From Sperchopsis tessellata (Eukaryota > Arthropoda > Insecta > Coleoptera > Hydrophilidae): a DNA stretch of 29,757 bases. Location: the NCBI GenBank assembly GCA_033557685.1, contig JAWQRN010000431.1, positions 1 through 29,757 of the forward strand. Direction: 5' to 3'. Shown in pieces: positions 11,801-19,800 of this stretch. A model generated the notes under the pieces. It saw only the letters and a program-made list of their open reading frames with translations. It was not told the DNA's origin and did no database searches. The position numbers were made by a program, and so were the translations under genes. Position 1 is the stretch's first letter; every line of letters begins with the position of its first letter.

Positions 11801-14800
11801 TTTGGCAAAGACATGGCTGATTTACTTATTTCGCCCAAATATTTGATTTATGCAATCCATTGAGTTATAGCTTCTTTTAGGATCTGAAAGTTAATGAATT
11901 TGTGTTTCATTTTTTACAATAAAACAGTGTTAAATTAATGAAAAAGATTTTCCACTCAAAGAAGCGAGGTATAATGATTATATTGATCCTCATTGTCCAC
12001 TGAGAAGATTTGTGAAGGATTGGGCAAGTCTTTTACTGTTGTCCACGATGAAACTCACCTCGGCAAGTAACAACAGCCACAAGTTACCTTGATACTTGAA
12101 TGTTGTTTCCGTATAGAAGCTCTGACCAGTGCCAACGTTTTGTCCAGTGTTGCAAGGGACATTTTCAAGGCAAATGGATGAAATGTCGGCACTTGTCAGA
12201 GCCTCTACACGGTTTCCACCCGGAAACAACATTCATACAGAAATGAACCGTAGAAGTCTATTTAATTTACTACCTTGCTACTGTTTTTAAGTAAGCAGCA
12301 GTTCAGTGTGTTCTCTGTGATGCCCTTTGTCAGGGATCTTAACAGCAACCTTTAATCGTGTTTTAGATTGTCTTAAGAAAAATTATTTTACAATCGTATT
12401 CGACTGTTTGTGGAACTTTACTATAGTATATATTTGCGATAATCTGCTAATTATTGTAACACTTAAGTGTATTTCATAATTAAATAGGCAAACATATAAA
12501 AAAAATATATCTCTTTATAATATGATTTTGTATCAATGCGGAAAGAAAGACATCTGATGATTGTGACAGTTGTTCCATCATTATTTTCTACTAAGACAAA
12601 GGAAACAAATGGACATATGTGGCCTTCCCGTTGGAGTTTTGAGCACAATAATGATTTCTGTGAAAACAATTTTTCGTCAAGTACAAAAGATGGAAATATG
12701 GCAATGAAGATATCAAAAAACAGAGAACAGCAGTTACCAGCTGATTTATTTATTGACTTGATCGAATTAAATGATGTAACGGCAACTGGAATCTTCTTTG
12801 CTTTGATTTACCACCTGGAATCTGTCAGATTAGCACAGGAATACCTGAATGAATATTTAGTGTCTATTGTGTGTAATGGTGCAGCAGTATTGTTTACTTA
12901 ATAAATTATTGAAAGATAAATTTCCATTAATAATTGTGTGGCACTGCGCTCATCATACTGAAATTATCTGTCCATGATACTGTCAAGACAATTTCTGGAA
13001 TTAACAGATTCAAATAATTTATTGACTAGATATATGTTATTTACAATTCATCACCAAACACTAATCGAGAATTCCAAGCATGTGCTAACTGCCTTTATAT
13101 GCAGCATTTGAAAATTGAACCAATATTAAGCACTTGTGAGTATCATCCAGTTTTCATTTAGTATTTGTCGTTTACTGTTGTTGACTTAGATAATATTGAT
13201 GTTCATCAAGATTGTTGGGCCCTTTCTTCATGAGTTCGATACAACCAAATTTGTTGAATCTTTTGGGACATCACTCAGCTATGAGACAAAAAGCAAGAAA
13301 AATCAAACCATTGAACCATCTGCAGGCACAACTCAGATTTGGAGTTTATTACAAATATTTTTCAGTTAAGTTAATCTCTCTTGCATATAAACTTGGCTTT
13401 GATCCTACTGTTGAATCATAAAATAATTATGATGGTAAAAACAGTATTAAATACATGCCTTTTTTTAAAATAAAACAGCATATTTCTAGAAAAAAAGCAC
13501 AGGTTAGACTTATTCTTTTTTCCATTACGAAAATCAGAATTTTTATGTAGATATAAAATTTCAAAGTAAATTTTAATAATTGGCAATTCTGAAAATTTTA
13601 ACATAAGGGTTCACAAATGACAGTTCAGCAAATTTAAAATGTATTTATTTTAAAATGTTTAGTTTACATTAACACAATGATAAATTATACAACTTTACTA
13701 TAATAGTTGTTTATATTTTTATATCTGCGGGAGGGTAGTCTAGAGTCCGCTGCTGTCTTCTCTAGTTTTCTGAAGCGGACAAGATGAGTCGAGTGTTTCG
13801 CCACATCTGCTATAGTCCGGCAATGACTAGATTGTTCTGGTCACTCAGTAGTATAGATACTTTGCAATAGCTTCGTAACAATATACTACATCATAAAATT
13901 TTTACTTCATTAACATCTTACATCCCTTTTATTACCCAATTGTAACAACTTTTACTCTATATCAATATAACATTTTCATTGTTTATTCCTCTAAATATCA
14001 AAACCATGCTGTACATAAAACTCTTTTACAGCACATTCATTTAAAACCCATTAATTTATCCTTTAATGAACATATTATATTTGGTAATTTATAAATTAAT
14101 TTTAGGTTTACTGGTGAAATGTTAGGAAATATATTGACGGTACTGCTTAAGAATAATGACTTTGAAAAAGCAACCAAAGTTATGGAGAAGCTAGATGAAG
14201 GTCATCACACCATTGTTGGAGTTCCAAAAATATCAGCTTTGTCATTTTATGTAGATCACTGTATTACACAAAAAGCACCTTCTAAAGCAATAGTAAGTAC
14301 ATCTAAACTACTACATAACCTTTTATATTTCTACTTTGACAGGTAATTATTTTCTCATATATGGACAGCTTGAACTGGAAGGTATAGAAAATTCCAGTCC
14401 GATTTTTAAAATTTTCCTGCGAAATATTGTATTATATAAGCATTATAAATAGTTTAGAAGAAAAAAATGCTGAAAATCCAATTTTTATTTTAAAAATGAA
14501 AATCAAAAATTTGGTATTTATTTAACAGTCTATGATATTTTGTTAGAGAACAATTATTACACCTACGTTATCTTGGAGGGAAGTTTAACCCTTCTTTAAC
14601 CTTTTTTAACATAACGTGGTGCATATCACGGTATTAGTGTAAAGGAAGTATATGCTATTGTACTATATATATTATATATATAGCCACATTTTTATATTCC
14701 TAAAATGTAAGCAACACACTATACAAATGTAGATTCGACATTGAAAACGATAGGATAAAAATTAAAATTGGCTCAGGAAAATAGTTCTCACTTTATTAGC

Positions 14801-15331
14801 TTCCTATAATACGTACAAATATAATAATATCAAAAACTTTTACATAAAACTTGAAACAAAAAGTATCGTTTAAATTACTGCTCCCGTTTTACGTAAATAT
14901 CTCGTTACTTCAATTATTATAGGATATCAAAATACCAATAAAAATATGTACTCTATTCGTAAAAGTATAATAAAAATTATCAAAACAATACAAAGTGCTC
15001 CGTGAAATGCAGCAAAGTGAAGGGTTACATTACTTAATATATGTGTTATTTACTAAAAATTAAATTTTTAATGACAAACACTCTGTGAATTATACTGATT
15101 TTTGTTCATTCAATACTGTTATTTATATTTTATATTATACTTAAATTTTACATGTTCTTTTTTCAGAGCTGTATTCAGTATTGTGCAGATAGTGGTTTTG
15201 GTGAAGCAGAAACTTTGGCAGCAAAATTAGATAAAGAGCTTACCTTAGATGATACACATTTAAGTAAACTGGCAAAAATAGTAGGACAACATGTGTTAAA
15301 AACTCAAACACAAGGAGACGGAACAAAATAA
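2778..15331 (+). CDS. PTCD3: PTCD3 / mRPS39, mitochondrial small ribosomal subunit PPR protein (7 exons)
   Basis: Seven exons (2778-2809, 2863-3432, 3916-4349, 4669-4888, 5574-5921, 14106-14292, 15167-15331) join with matching phases into 651 codons plus TAA; the human protein is about 690 residues. Every intron is GT-AG, and introns 2-6 share the donor GTAAGT. Diagnostic conserved blocks are IPRGPTDILRALEST, DDPYLIP, LLCYYNC, GVKPNLGTLNSVL (about residue 288), RIEPCLTSWYYVL (about 327) and SIYYRHYVSLLC across the exon 4/5 junction. The N-terminus is basic and hydroxylated with no acidic residue, as in a mitochondrial presequence. In the known family this PPR protein sits in the mitoribosomal small subunit and supports mitochondrial translation. 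Intron 5 (8184 bp) is swollen by transposable elements. All exons are open, so the gene appears intact. Confidence 0.95.
2863..3432 (+). CDS. PTCD3: PTCD3 exon 2
   Basis: Encodes residues up to about 200. It contains the family's most recognisable block, IPRGPTDILRALEST, followed by DDPYLIP. The exon ends at CA|GTAAGT, phase 2. The downstream exon supplies G to complete a Gln codon. Confidence 0.95.
3530..3840 (-). mobile_element. LINE reverse-transcriptase C-terminal fragment in PTCD3 intron 2
   Basis: The - strand reads as frameshifted pieces resembling the region after the RT domain of insect non-LTR retrotransposons: WHRLRMHEN, then NEYIRK, then a proline- and arginine-rich stretch containing IYKPEGRT. 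Intact elements typically show W(Y/W)GH(V/L)xRM followed by RxxRGRP in this region. No RT catalytic motif is present. Similarity was judged by eye only. Confidence 0.35.
3916..4349 (+). CDS. PTCD3: PTCD3 exon 3 (PPR core)
   Basis: Residues about 201-345. The acceptor is TGCAG and the exon ends GAGA|GTAAGT in phase 1. Helical repeat-like units such as AAYSALIQGMAKHYQVERAY, GVKPNLGTLNSVLEVL and IEPCLTSWYYVLITF follow the PPR pattern, in which a residue pair around 'P(N/S)' begins a new helix pair. Confidence 0.95.
4669..4888 (+). CDS. PTCD3: PTCD3 exon 4
   Basis: Residues about 346-418. The acceptor is GGTTTTAG. The first two bases complete an Arg codon, followed by GPTSTILNDIM. The exon ends TA|GTAAGT in phase 2. 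The family block LIGDSFKESIYY spans the junction with exon 5. Confidence 0.93.
4889..5573 (+). other. PTCD3 intron 4 with a (TA)n tract
   Basis: A 685-bp AT-rich intron with a TA dinucleotide run at 5068-5092. I see nothing else of note; an open frame starting at 5488 is only exon 5 running back through the intron's end. Confidence 0.8.
5574..5921 (+). CDS. PTCD3: PTCD3 exon 5
   Basis: Residues about 419-534, with an acceptor TTTTAG after a T-rich tract. It encodes YRHYVSLLC and, further on, YYKLVPHIYVPEPTVM. The exon ends AA|GTAAGTACA in phase 2. The next exon is 8.2 kb away because a mariner and other elements fill the intron, beginning at 5933. Confidence 0.93.
5933..7078 (-). mobile_element. 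Mauritiana-type mariner DNA transposon, inactive
   Basis: Inverted terminal repeats begin CCAGGTCTGTAAATA at both ends and are nearly matched for about 26 bp. The element is flanked by the expected TA target duplication (5931-5932 and 7079-7080). The single transposase reading frame runs on the - strand and is broken. At 1146 bp the element is somewhat shorter than Mos1 (about 1.29 kb), because part of the 3' coding region is deleted. It sits inside PTCD3 intron 5, with its TA site 9 bp after the exon 5 boundary, in antisense to the host gene. Confidence 0.93.
5976..6905 (-). pseudogene. Mariner transposase pseudogene
   Basis: Start ATG 6905 (MSNFVSEKYN) and terminal QYFE followed by TAA at 5976-5978 match the termini of Mos1-like transposases. 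The longest open piece (6523-6275) contains HRIVTGDEKWIYFENPK, TARPNRYG and LCVWWDQKGVIYYELLKP, which are mauritiana-subfamily signatures including the first catalytic Asp. The second catalytic Asp is lost: the LHDNAP motif reads LHNNAP, with AAT at 6188-6190. The third acidic site (SPDLA) is followed by a deletion, and about 28 further codons before the C-terminus are missing. Stops and frameshifts occur throughout. Confidence 0.93.
7081..7620. other. Intronic DNA, nothing recognised
   Basis: AT-rich sequence between the mariner and the next PLE. I see no coding frame, hairpin or repeat of note. Confidence 0.6.
7625..8890 (-). mobile_element. Penelope-like retroelement copy, - strand, decayed
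   Basis: Read from about 8890 downward, the fragments in order are PRLYGLPKVHKPLMPLR (about 8760-8715), an abrupt jump to the RT catalytic motif RYVDDTFVVW (about 8697-8668), SGSLPFLDVL, HLHVYRKPIHTNKCL, AYLPFVKESKDKI, the GIY-YIG endonuclease start GIYQVFCSYG with VYIRQ in place of VYIGQ, HLKEHEH, LALAEHRH and FREAIEVYNSPSNINRDNGF. This order (RT, linker, GIY-YIG, C-terminal REAIEI..NFNRDxGY) is specific to Penelope-like elements. The RT segment between the fingers and YVDD is deleted, and frameshifts are frequent. The 3' tail to about 7625 matches other tails in the window. Confidence 0.85.
8860..9505 (+). mobile_element. Penelope-like retroelement copy, + strand, internally deleted
   Basis: This is a second copy of the same family, lying head to head with the - strand copy. 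RT motif B reads GPFSSAVANSFIEVFD (about 9139-9186, intact form MGSPLSPVVAN). Motif C reads GWFRYMDDTFVVWS (about 9230-9271), with the YxDD catalytic pair kept. It then jumps to a segment (9320-9405) closely matching 7961-8043 read on the - strand, encoding QSAMAEHPHETGHTIMF. It jumps again to the terminal tail at about 9411-9500. At least two internal deletions and several frameshifts are evident. Confidence 0.8.
9411..9455 (+). ncRNA. Hammerhead-like PLE tail motif (decayed)
   Basis: The order CCTTGAAAATGTC, a short hairpin, GGAAGAAAC, then ATCAGCAC follows the same plan as the tail motifs at 26511-26553 and 12138-12182 on the - strand. GAAAC is intact here, but the CTGATGA segment is replaced by TTGAAAA and stem I does not pair. 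It is a relic at best. Confidence 0.3.
9517..9665 (+). pseudogene. Fragment of a DDE transposase C-terminus
   Basis: The + strand encodes SDINPADCLLLSYFKEKRF, then after a frameshift LSNPTAIDDLKNAISQH. This resembles the PRSPDLxPxDFFLWGYLKxxV..NP.TIDDLKxAI block around the third catalytic acid of Tc1/mariner-related transposases. It is a different family from the mariner at 5933-7078. No other parts of the gene are visible nearby. Confidence 0.6.
9700..12090. other. Long intronic stretch of PTCD3 without recognised genes
   Basis: AT-rich DNA. Open frames at 11310-11504 and 11521-11787 (+) have no recognisable motif. They might be leftovers of the hAT-type element further right, but I cannot support that. 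Nothing else stands out. Confidence 0.5.
12094..12240. repeat. Inverted pair of PLE termini
   Basis: Two PLE tail sequences point outward from a short centre. The left arm, read on the - strand from about 12182 down to 12094, runs CCTTGAAAATGTCCC through TTGGCACTGGTCAGAGC to GGAAACAACATTC. The right arm, read on the + strand from about 12168 to 12235, runs GGATGAAATGTCGGCACT through CAGAGCCTCTACACGG to CCCGGAAACAACATTC. The arms are about 55 bp and mostly complementary, with a roughly 20-30 nt loop. The right arm has an extra GGTTTCCACC block absent on the left. No PLE coding sequence adjoins them. Confidence 0.75.
12138..12182 (-). ncRNA. Hammerhead-like motif in PLE terminus (decayed)
   Basis: On the - strand: GCC, TTGAAAAT, GTCC hairpin GGAC, AAAAC, GTT, GGC. 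The GCC/GGC pair and the GTCC/GGAC stem are where hammerhead stems I and II would be. The core segments CTGATGA and GAAA are both altered, so it should not cleave. Confidence 0.3.
12536..13160 (+). pseudogene. hAT-type transposase pseudogene (KIAA1586/ZNF862-like)
   Basis: An open piece at 12536-12901 encodes FIDLIELNDVTATGIFFAL and EYLVSIVCNGAAVLF. After a stop and a +1 frameshift it continues with KLLKDKFPLIIVWHCAHH at 12903-12956, then decayed pieces with GINRF and REFQACANCLYMQHLKI up to about 13130. This order matches the RNase H-like core of hAT-derived transposases, where one reads '..L.CDGAAVM.G....L....P....HC..HR.EL..'. The catalytic Asp of the DGA motif is Asn here (about 12875). 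I see no terminal inverted repeats. It lies inside PTCD3 intron 5 in the sense orientation. Confidence 0.65.
13160..14105. other. End of PTCD3 intron 5
   Basis: Contains an open frame at 13212-13421 (+) that I do not recognise and that may belong to the hAT remnant. A conspicuously less AT-rich island of about 130 bp at 13728-13858 is described separately. The rest is AT-rich and ends at the acceptor TTTTAG (14105). Confidence 0.5.
13745..13780. repeat. Perfect 7-bp hairpin in a GC-richer island
   Basis: GTCCGCT at 13745-13751 is the exact reverse complement of AGCGGAC at 13774-13780, leaving a 22-nt loop. It lies in an island (about 13728-13858) that contrasts with the surrounding AT-rich intron. 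The island may be part of a short mobile element; I do not recognise it. Confidence 0.5.
14106..14292 (+). CDS. PTCD3: PTCD3 exon 6
   Basis: Residues about 535-597. Base 14106 completes the Lys codon left open by exon 5. It encodes KFTGEMLGNILTVLL, then TQKAPSKAI, which lines up with a conserved '..SPSQAI..' block near the family's C-terminus. The exon ends ATA|GTAAGT in phase 0. Confidence 0.9.
14293..15166 (+). other. PTCD3 intron 6
   Basis: An 874-bp AT-rich intron. I see no recognisable element beyond short TA runs near 14665-14680. It ends in TTTTTTCAG. Confidence 0.8.
15167..15331 (+). CDS. PTCD3: PTCD3 exon 7 (stop)
   Basis: 54 codons plus TAA (15329-15331), in phase with exon 6. It encodes SCIQYCADSGFGEAETLA and ends in a short polar tail. 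The human protein has an additional acidic Ser/Asp tail that is absent here. Confidence 0.9.
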   Translation, partial: SCIQYCADSGFGEAETLAAKLDKELTLDDTHLSKLAKIVGQHVLKTQTQGDGTK

Positions 15332-15332
15332 A
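15327..15332 (+). terminator. AATAAA polyadenylation signal of PTCD3
   Basis: AATAAA overlaps the stop codon, which would give a 3' UTR of only a few tens of bases. Other AATAAA hexamers lie further downstream, so the site actually used is uncertain. Confidence 0.45.
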
Positions 15333-16390
15333 TATATTTAGTATGTTTTTAAATATAGTTTAAAATAAGATTGTCTTTTATTAACCTGCACGGAGGATGA
15401 TAGAGGTTCAGATGGCTAACTTCATACAGTTAAATCAATCAAGTGCAAACTCAACGCTCATAAAACAAGAGAAGCACCTAATTGTAAATGTAGCCTTCCT
15501 TAGAACTCGAAATAAAAAAGTGAATAACTTTTATTTAGAATGCTAATCAACAACACGCTTTAAATTTAGCACTGTTCTCATATTAAAGAGATATCACTGA
15601 TAAACTGTGTTTTTTATATAATGATATGTAGTGGAACGTATGCGACGGAGGAATCCTTAACAGTATGATCATAAATTAGACTATCCACCTTTGATTAAGA
15701 TAATAGAGCTTTAGTGAGTTTGCAATCCGCAAATTTAAAAAACTTTTGCTTTGTATATTTATATTTGAACCAAACATTATTCCTCTTATAATTAGTAATT
15801 ACTTTCAATGTTTACTCTTTGAGGCTACGGATTTTAAGTGGTTATTTTTAACAGAATTTGAGCTTATAAAACGGATATATTTAAACAAAAAAAGAGGAAT
15901 ACGTCAGTTCCATTGCTGCATAACTTTCATTGCTGCATAACTTCTCCACATGAATATAATACTTATTTAATATTGAGTTGATTCACTTTTCCACGCAGCA
16001 CATTATACATGTTCAAAGACAAAATTTCGTCTGATATGGAATCGGCAATTGCTACTAATATTTTATATTATAATTGTGGTACATCTGTTTTTTTTTGTAT
16101 TCAAATTAATTTTTCTTATATGCACATACTCTTGGCAGTCAAGTATGAAACAACTAGGTATCGTCATTATTACATGTGTTTAATATAACGGACAACAAGA
16201 TTTTAGCCAATGTTAATTGATTACACTGTTTGATACTATTCGTTCAGTTCAATTTGTAAATACTTATAGTTCCAAAAAGGAGTACAATTTATCAAAAAAG
16301 AGACTGGTTTTGACAAAGAGTACAGTACATCATAAAGAAGTACAAAACTTTTAAAAAGAGTTCGTTACCTTACAATTGAACTATTTTTTT
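15333..16390. other. Intergenic region between PTCD3 and IR93a, no gene seen
   Basis: AT-rich spacer between two convergent genes. A frame at 15746-15940 has no recognisable content. I see nothing else. Confidence 0.6.
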
Positions 16391-16394
16391 TCAA

Positions 16395-16625
16395 AAGATA
16401 TTTGAATTACTGAGTCAAATGCTTTACTTAGGTCCCAAAAAGTAACCTTAGCATACTCTCTTATCAAAATGTACGCCATCATGTCTAACATTGTTGTGGT
16501 AGTATTTTTTTTCTTTGCTGACCTGATTACTATATAGAGAAAAGGTTCCTATGTTCTAGGAATCTAACAAATCTATTTTTTGCTATTTCCAAGATCTTTA
16601 AAAATACAGATTTTGCAGACATCCA
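16395..16625 (-). mobile_element. Non-LTR retrotransposon RT fragment
   Basis: The - strand, with frameshifts, reads LEIAKNRFVRFLEHRNLFS, then a 'QxGFR..KST' equivalent, then FWDLSKAFDSV. This matches the RT region from the start of the palm to motif A (F.DLSKAFD) of Jockey/CR1-type LINEs. Only this stretch is present, so it is a truncated dead copy. Confidence 0.65.
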
Positions 16626-16759
16626 AATTTCCTTTTGTGTGTACAACTGTTAATAACTGAAGCAATCTGTTTTAACATTAACATGATATTTATGCAACGT
16701 TAAAACACGTTTTTTACATAAATATATACAGGTTCAATAAAGAAAAATTATAAACATTT

Positions 16760-16765
16760 TTTATT
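16760..16765 (-). terminator. AATAAA polyadenylation signal of IR93a
   Basis: AATAAA on the - strand, about 20 nt beyond the IR93a stop codon. Confidence 0.5.
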
Positions 16766-16786
16766 TGAAATATCAATCAGATACAT

Positions 16787-16884
16787 TTATATTATATAAG
16801 GAGGTATCACTTTTTGATCTTTATGTATTTGGTACATAGCCCAAAGCTTTTCTGCAATGACTATCAGTAGAGATACTGTAAATC
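16787..16884 (-). CDS. Ir93a: IR93a terminal exon (TM4, stop)
   Basis: After acceptor TTCTAG it completes a Gly codon and encodes FTVSLLIVIAEKLW, the fourth membrane helix, then a short basic tail ending PPYII and TAA (16789-16787). Confidence 0.9.
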
Positions 16885-19800
16885 CTAGAAAAAAAAGAAA
16901 AACTATATTTTAATCACTGAAAAATAATTCTTATGAAAACAATATGTACTTAGCATGGAGTACATATAAATTTTACAATACATAGTTTCCTCCTGAGCTA
17001 TATTGTTCTTGTTGAAGTCCAGTTCTGGAAAATATCAAACATCTATACCAGTTTATCTTAATTTTCATTGAATCTAGGAATTTTTTTCAAAATTCTGAAA
17101 AGGTCATAGTAAATACAATTTGAACAGGACAATTCAATGTAGAAAAATATTGTAATTAGGTGTATTAATCATTTTACTATTTGTCTTATTAATAGTTTCC
17201 ACAAGGGTAGAGTAATCCCACTGCTTTTGATCTGACAACTTCAAAATTTCTCACAATGCACAAGAATGCTGTTCAAAGAAAACTATTTATGGTAATTTTT
17301 ACTTAATGTGTGACATATAATATACCCAGTAATCTCTAGGTTCTAATTTTCATGTATTATTAACTTACCAAGAAATAAAACAAAGAAGCTCCCTTGCATA
17401 TCATCAATATTGACAGTATGATTATTTACTTCTGTATGTTTCATTTTGAAACATCGATCTCTTTTGGGTAAATAATCGTTTAACCATTTCTGAATTAAAC
17501 CAACTTGATGTAGCCGTTTAATTCTGTAATGAACAATAGATTAATGCCCATTATTAAGAAAGTAACAAAAAACTCTGCCTCTCACTATACACTTCATCAA
17601 TGTTTTAAAAAAATAATAATTTACTTGCAGTTAAAAATGATATTTTTGAATATTAATGGTGAAAATACGTACTCTTTATTAATGGCATCTAAGTATGGAG
17701 TGTCTTGTGCAACTATCATAGCAAGCTGTTCATCAGTAAATTCGTCCTTTCCTACAAACAGTAAAATTACAAACATTAGTTGAATTTTTTCTTTCAAATG
17801 GCCATCCCATGCACCTTGAAAAATTCCCATTGAAACCTATAGCGTAAATGTGGACCATTGGAATGTGAGGATGCCAAGATCATCTCTCCAAATATTAAAT
17901 GAACAGAAAGCCACCTAAGCACCCCGGCTAACCCATGGTCATATTAATTACTATTTCCATACAGAAATTTTCTCGCTTCTATGCAGTCATTTGGTAAATA
18001 AATATGTAATAAATAAACTCCATTAGACTGCATAGGACGGAGTACGACGATGAGTTCCAGCAGTGGCAGCTAATTTTCATTATCCCCAAATTCTTGATCA
18101 AATATGTTCAAATGTTTTCAAGGGTGCGAATTTTCGTCAACTCATAAGAACCAAAATAACAATAATAATAAATAATAATAATTTTATTCGTGATACCAAC
18201 AGGTGTGAATAATACATAGCACAGAAATACAGTTCAGCGCCCGTACACCAGGCCAGCAGTGAAGTCTACAATACCTGACTCACAAGCATTCACCGATTCG
18301 TACTGTTTCCTATCATGTAGATACGACGAAAACCACTCCAGCGATAGCCCTCTACATGGTCTTGAGGAGCATACTCTTAAATGAATGTTTGATTAGAGTT
18401 TTCTCTTTATATATAAGTAATCCTCTAAGTGCCAGCAAAGAGGTCCATATTGCACTACGATATGTAAGCTCTTAAGACAGTTCAACAACGTGTTTGATTT
18501 GCAGCATATTCATGTACACGTTTCTATAAATAAAAAAGTTTATTTTTTTGTCAGATACACATTATTTCTAAGCTTTTTGTTCCACGAGGTAGAAAATGAT
18601 TACAAATTATTTTCAACTATGCTTTTCAGATTTAAATATTTGTATACTAAAGCTTAAGTAGATGGATGACACTGGGTTTGGTAGATGATTCTTTAGAATT
18701 TGATTTATGCGATAACTGGTCATTGGACACTCATATGTCAAAAAAATCCTGCAGGCAAATATTCACGTAGTATATTCTTGGTATTACCATTAATGAATAT
18801 TGCCTAAACTTGACTGAACAGTGTAGATGGGAAGTTGAAGTATGGACCTATTGAAATGGTCTGAGGTTAATAGTGAATTATTTTCTATCCCAATTTTTTT
18901 TGTTCCTAAAGTATTTTTTTACTAGGCCATTTTAATATGTCACTAATACTATTTTGCTTGATATGTTTATTGCAATTTTTATTATATTGGAATATGATAA
19001 AAGTTTATTTTATCAAAACCGATCTTATTATATCCTTGATGTATTGAAACATTGTAAAATCAAATTTAGTTGTCACACATTTAGTTCCAATTTGCATTAA
19101 CATGGTTTAAACGGCTCTCAGTAAGTCATCAGGTTAATTGAGCATTTTTATAATCATCTTTAGTCTACAATAGCTGTGCTAATGTTTTGTGAACATTTCA
19201 ATCTTAATACTGTTTTAACTATTTAGTTTGTAGCTTTTATGAGACATTTTTAAACAAATTTAAGTAATTTGAGTATGGTTGTGTTTTATTTCGAAGGACT
19301 TATGTGAACTATAAATTAATATTACGGTGCTGATTCTATCTTGTGTAAATAGAAGTAAATTTTTCGTATGAAAAATGAATAAATGTTTTCGTTTACTTTA
19401 TTTCCAATAGCTGTGGATGTATGTGTGGAAACTTTTATTCTCGTGCGATGTAGTAGGTAAATAATAGGAATGGTAGATTTAGGTGAAAAGATGGATTTGA
19501 ATATATTACGAAAACTATCTTATTATACACAATGAATTTTAGTTTGTAAAGTATGTATGCGAGTATAATTAATTTCGCGTATTTGAAACATAAGAAACTT
19601 AGAGAAAGTATTTTAGTTAAGCATAGTCCAGAGATAATCCGACCCTGGGAAGAGTTTAAACTGTTCTTTTTTTGCAAGCTGGTCTAGATTTGCACCCTAC
19701 TTATTTATAAATAAAAATGTACTACTTGATGCACTGTAAATGAGAAAGTGTCACGTTTTTGTTGAAGTTAGCCCTACTGAAGAATGTCTGCATAGTTTCC

